A stretch of 13,666 nt of DNA, from contig JAVBQJ010000015.1 of the NCBI GenBank assembly GCA_031549115.1, forward strand, positions 1-13,666, in the 5' to 3' direction. Positions 13,559 to 13,666 of this stretch are shown one piece after another. The position numbers were made by a program, and so were the translations under genes. The first letter of the stretch is position 1. Each line of letters starts with the position of its first letter. The notes beneath the pieces were generated by a model. It was not told the origin of the DNA. It worked only from the letters and a program-made list of their open reading frames with translations, and made no database searches. The stretch comes from JAVBQJ01 sp031549115 (GTDB taxonomy: Bacteria; Verrucomicrobiota; Lentisphaeria; Victivallales; Victivallaceae).

Positions 13559-13666
13559 TCCGACCCACTCCTTTTTTGTTTGGGCTTCTCTTTTTGGTCC
13601 TTCGCTTCAGGGGGGGGACAGAAGCAGCAAACACCATCTAATTGTTATCGACACTAGTGTTAGTAT
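13559..13666 (-). promoter_or_regulatory. Upstream region of the prepilin-like copy 2: G8 tract and 10-bp palindrome
   Basis: It holds a G8 tract (13610-13617; C8 in the mRNA sense) and the perfect palindrome ACACTAGTGT (13651-13660). No good -35/-10 pair was found before the window ends. The palindrome could be an operator, but this is unproven. Confidence 0.25.

Noticed and set aside
2..13666. Mobile element, prophage or defence island
   Set aside because: No transposase, integrase, phage structural or toxin-antitoxin gene seen; the RecB fragment looks like the housekeeping enzyme.

Overview
The window looks like a chromosomal segment of a free-standing bacterium of the Lentisphaerota/Victivallales type (PVC group). 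The best clue is a pair of tandem prepilin-like genes whose N-termini read FTLIELLVVIAIIAILAS and which end in an H-x9-DG motif. A uroporphyrinogen-decarboxylase-family gene of the kind that group carries in many copies fits too. This lineage call is inference from remembered family patterns, not from a search. Coding DNA is GC-rich; the non-coding stretch at 6446-7155 is clearly more AT-rich.

Layout. (1) 2-2068, plus strand: the C-terminal part of a RecB helicase-nuclease, cut by the window edge, followed by a DUF2062 membrane protein (2179-2730). (2) 6120 down to 2661, minus strand: an overlapping operon of a small secreted Cys/His-rich protein, a UPF0489 protein, a probable lipoprotein alpha/beta hydrolase, a FecCD-type permease and its ABC ATPase. 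No substrate-binding protein is visible. A good internal promoter lies so close to the permease ATG that the permease-ATPase message may be leaderless. A small double zinc-ribbon gene (6218-6445) sits just upstream. (3) 6446-7155: no convincing gene, but a two-copy imperfect repeat of about 90 bp, hairpins, an inverted repeat and the promoter of the next gene. (4) 7156-8223, plus strand: the URO-D/methyltransferase-family protein, then a 14-codon ORF that may be a gene remnant. (5) 11133 down to 8337, minus strand: metallophosphoesterase, GT9 heptosyltransferase-like protein and an unrecognised secreted protein, ending in a clear terminator. (6) 11849 down to 11219, minus strand: two tandem tRNA-Gly(GCC) genes and the RNase P RNA gene, each unit with a sigma70-like promoter. 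(7) 13558 down to 12020, minus strand: two paralogous prepilin-like proteins, each with its own terminator; the downstream one has a perfect consensus promoter (TTGACA, 17 bp, TATAAT).

Most genes are known families. The least explained parts are the repeat-bearing intergenic region with a possible small RNA, the hydrolase/UPF0489/FecCD operon of unknown substrate, the small secreted Cys-rich protein, and the duplicated pilin-like and tRNA units. I did not find a clear-cut new defence, CRISPR or mobile system.
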